From assembly GCF_039543385.1 (NCBI RefSeq), contig NZ_BAABJQ010000022.1:62001-126000 (forward strand): DNA of 64,000 nt, written 5' to 3'. Numbering within the stretch: position 1 is the stretch's first letter; every line of letters starts with the position of its first letter. The stretch comes from Rugosimonospora acidiphila. GTDB taxonomy: Bacteria; Actinomycetota; Actinomycetes; Mycobacteriales; Micromonosporaceae. Position numbers and translations under genes: made by a program. The notes under the pieces are model-generated. The model was not told where the DNA came from. It saw only the letters and a program-made list of their open reading frames with translations, and searched no databases. Positions 62,195 to 64,000 of this stretch are shown one piece after another.

Positions 62195-62569
62195 TCAGGC
62201 CGGCGACATCACCTCGTAGAGATTGCGGGCCGCGTCGACGAAGAACAGGCCACGCGGGCACAGCGGATGGTCGATGCGGCCGTTGTCCGGCTGGTCGGGC
62301 CGGCTGCCGAACGGCACGCCGCGCTCGGTGATCCTGGCCAGGATCGCGTCGAAGGTGGCCGGATCGACGTCGAAGGCGAGATGGTGGCCCACCGGGTCGG
62401 GCACCGTCATGAAGTCCAGCGTCAGCGCGTCATTGATCCGGACCGGCGCGAAGTGCCCCTGCCGGCCGGCCAGCGGCAGGCGGGTCAACCCCATGACGGC
62501 GGCGAAGAAGTCGGCCGCCTCGACGTTGTCGACGGCCGGGACGATGGTGTGGTTGAGGGTCACGGTCAT
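62195..62569 (-). CDS. VOC-family (glyoxalase-like) protein
   Basis: 124 residues with a vicinal-oxygen-chelate fold: LNHTIVPAVDNVEAADFFAAVMG, GHHLAFDVD, RGLFFVDAARNLYEVM; His and Glu ligands fit. It may be a dioxygenase, isomerase or drug-binding resistance protein. ATG 62569 overlaps the TetR stop (ATGA), so the regulator and this protein form an operon. Confidence 0.88.
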   Translation of the reverse strand: MTVTLNHTIVPAVDNVEAADFFAAVMGLTRLPLAGRQGHFAPVRINDALTLDFMTVPDPVGHHLAFDVDPATFDAILARITERGVPFGSRPDQPDNGRIDHPLCPRGLFFVDAARNLYEVMSPA

Positions 62570-63180
62570 GTCGCGCTCCGGTCCTGGGTGCGGGCACCGA
62601 AGAGCAGGATGTCGACGAGGTCCGCCGGGGCCGGCGAGCCCGGCTCGTCGTCCGGCCTCCGCAGGTGGGTGAACAGCAGCCCGAGGAACGCCGAGGCCAC
62701 CAGCTCCGGGGCGAAGCGCAGCGCCGCCCGGTCGGGCTCCAGCAGCTCCGCGACGGAGTCCCGGACGGCGTTCATCGACTCCTCCCGCGCGTTGGGCGCC
62801 GGCCGGGCACCCGGCCGCCGGTGGCCGGAGGAGTGCAGCGCGCCGGCCACGGCGCCCATCCGGGCGAGATGGCCCCGCAGCGCCTCGATCGCGTCGGTCA
62901 GCCGTGCGGCGAGGGGCTGGTCGAGGGGGATGGAAGCCAGCTCCCGCAGCACGTGATCGGGCCGGGCGGCCTCGGCCATGCACTCGTCGAGCACCTCGTC
63001 CTTGTCGGCGAAGGCCCGGAAGATGGTGGCCTCGCCGATGCCGGCCGCGCGGGCGATCTGACTCGTGGTGACGGCGGTACCGTGCTCGGCCACGAGCGGC
63101 AGGGCCGCCGCCACGATCATCGCGCGGCGCTGCTCCTGACTCATGCCGGGCGCGCGCCGCCGTTCGCTGGTCCGGGTCAT
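62566..63180 (-). CDS. TetR-family transcriptional regulator
   Basis: 204 residues. The TetR helix-turn-helix is at about 18-65 (VTTSQIARAAGIGEATIFRAFADKDEVL), and the rest is a ligand domain. A perfect 22-bp palindrome lies 12-33 bp upstream of the start and is its likely operator. It probably represses itself and the VOC gene, and perhaps the MFS gene further upstream. Confidence 0.92.
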   Translation of the reverse strand: MTRTSERRRAPGMSQEQRRAMIVAAALPLVAEHGTAVTTSQIARAAGIGEATIFRAFADKDEVLDECMAEAARPDHVLRELASIPLDQPLAARLTDAIEALRGHLARMGAVAGALHSSGHRRPGARPAPNAREESMNAVRDSVAELLEPDRAALRFAPELVASAFLGLLFTHLRRPDDEPGSPAPADLVDILLFGARTQDRSAT

Positions 63181-63191
63181 GCGGGTAGCGT

Positions 63192-63213
63192 ACGGAGTGA
63201 GCGCTCACTCCGT
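63192..63213. promoter_or_regulatory. Perfect 22-bp palindrome, TetR operator
   Basis: Half site ACGGAGTGAGC followed by its exact reverse complement. The inner GAGTGAGCGCTCACTC is the classic form of TetR-family operators. It lies between the TetR gene and the MFS gene's 3' end. Confidence 0.85.
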
Positions 63214-63238
63214 CAACGGGAGGCGGGGCGGCCGGTTC

Positions 63239-64000
63239 TCAGCCGGCCGGCCCCCCGACGTCCTCGCTGTCCTTGGCATCCCCGACATCCTTGGCGTCCC
63301 CGACGTCCCCCGCGTCTTTGTCGCCGGTCGCGGGCCGCTGCGTCGGTACCGCCGAAGCCGCCGGGCCGGCACCGGCCAGCTCCAGGCCGCTGGTGCGGTC
63401 GGTGCCGAACCGCACGCCCCTGGCCTCGCTGCCCAGCGCGGTGAACGCCGCCACCGCGACCAGCACCGGGATCACCGTCACGGCCAGCGCGAACGGGTAC
63501 CCGTGCCGGGCCGCCAGCGCCTGCTGGATCGGCAGGTTGAACGCGGCCAGGCAGTTGCCCAGCTGGTACGTGATGCCGGGGTAGAAGCCGCGGATCTCGT
63601 CGGGGCTCAGCTCGGTCAGGTGCGCCGGGATCACGCCCCAGGCGCCCTGCACCATGATCTGCATCAGGAACGAGCCGAGGCACAGCATCCCGGCGCTGGT
63701 GGAGTAGGCGAAGATGGGCACGATCGGCAGCCCCAGCACCGCGCAGATGACGATCATCCGGCGCCGGCCGAACCGCTGCGACAGGGCGCCGACGAGGGTA
63801 CCGCCGATGATCGCCCCGACGTTGTAGATGACCGCGATCCAGGTGGCCGTGGTGGGGGACAGGTGTACGCCCTCCTTGAGGAACGTGGGGTACACGTCCT
63901 GGGTGCCGTGGCTCATCCAGTTGAACGCGGTCATCAGCAGCACCAGGAACACGAAGCGGCGCAGGATCACCGGATTGAGCAGCACCTGCCGGATCCCGGT
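63239..64000 (-). CDS. MFS transporter, C-terminal part; 5' end outside the window
   Basis: About 253 residues are visible, with six or seven hydrophobic helices and the MFS loop GALSQRFGRRRMIVI. It resembles the second half of sialate:proton or aromatic-acid symporters (family call tentative). The tail is a run of DVGDAKDVGDAKDSEDVGG repeats encoded by 15-18 bp DNA repeats, again a 3'-end expansion. Reading is open at base 64000. Confidence 0.85.
   Translation of the reverse strand, partial: TGIRQVLLNPVILRRFVFLVLLMTAFNWMSHGTQDVYPTFLKEGVHLSPTTATWIAVIYNVGAIIGGTLVGALSQRFGRRRMIVICAVLGLPIVPIFAYSTSAGMLCLGSFLMQIMVQGAWGVIPAHLTELSPDEIRGFYPGITYQLGNCLAAFNLPIQQALAARHGYPFALAVTVIPVLVAVAAFTALGSEARGVRFGTDRTSGLELAGAGPAASAVPTQRPATGDKDAGDVGDAKDVGDAKDSEDVGGPAG

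Overview
The window comes from a high-GC actinobacterium. GTG and ATG starts are frequent, GTGA/ATGA stop-start overlaps are common, and there are XRE/DUF5753-DUF397 and BTAD regulators, ANTAR/MEDS/STAS anti-sigma type sensors, a mycothiol-style DinB-like protein and a hopanoid operon. A secreted GH74-CBM2 enzyme with a Pro/Ser linker suggests a soil, filamentous, Micromonosporaceae-like genome. That placement is inference; there is no rRNA in the window. No tRNA, rRNA, CRISPR array, insertion sequence or prophage was seen, so this reads as ordinary chromosome.

Layout. 1-6.5 kb: a truncated GNAT gene, a PrsW-type membrane protease, an SDR, two membrane proteins and a PAP2/WS-DGAT fusion. 6.5-7.9 kb: a PucR-type regulator divergent from the next block. 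8.0-18.6 kb: one tightly coupled hopanoid operon, hpnC-hpnD-hpnE-polyprenyl synthase-shc-(hpnG-ispH fusion)-hpnH-dxs. It makes squalene from FPP via HpnCDE, cyclises it to hopene and adds the adenosyl side chain, and it carries two MEP-pathway genes to raise precursor flux. 18.7-24.7 kb: GNAT, DUF6232, XRE/DUF5753 with DUF397, and an AfsR/SARP-like ATPase regulator. 24.7-26.9 kb: a JmjC oxygenase directly behind a 93-residue repetitive Gly/Ala/Asp peptide (a RiPP-like pair), divergent from zur. 27-32.8 kb: a small unknown protein, an MDR reductase, a secreted xyloglucanase and an alpha/beta hydrolase. 33-35.7 kb: a metal ABC transporter (ATPase plus two permeases) whose promoter carries a Zur-box-like palindrome over its -10, linking it to the zur gene in the window. 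35.7-43.9 kb: PAC2 protein, Clp-N protein with an apparently autoregulated HTH partner, MEDS-STAS plus HATPase pair, NAD kinase, glucose dehydrogenase, GH15 and a NYN protein. 44-48.2 kb: fused full-length ABC exporter with a MarR regulator. 48.4-51.8 kb: Ser/Thr kinase, class F sortase and DUF4397 surface protein in one operon. 52-64 kb: rRNA/tRNA methyltransferase, DinB-like protein, NfeD-like/flotillin pair, secreted penicillin-acylase-like amidase, ANTAR-GAF-PAS sensor, MEDS-HATPase, TetR-VOC pair and a truncated MFS transporter.

A recurrent oddity is short tandem repeats (13-38 bp units) at gene 3' ends. Many lie directly after a stop codon and repeat the stop codon with its context; others expand the C-terminal coding sequence. 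At least nine loci here show one or the other. This and the peptide/JmjC pair are the two observations most worth a second look.
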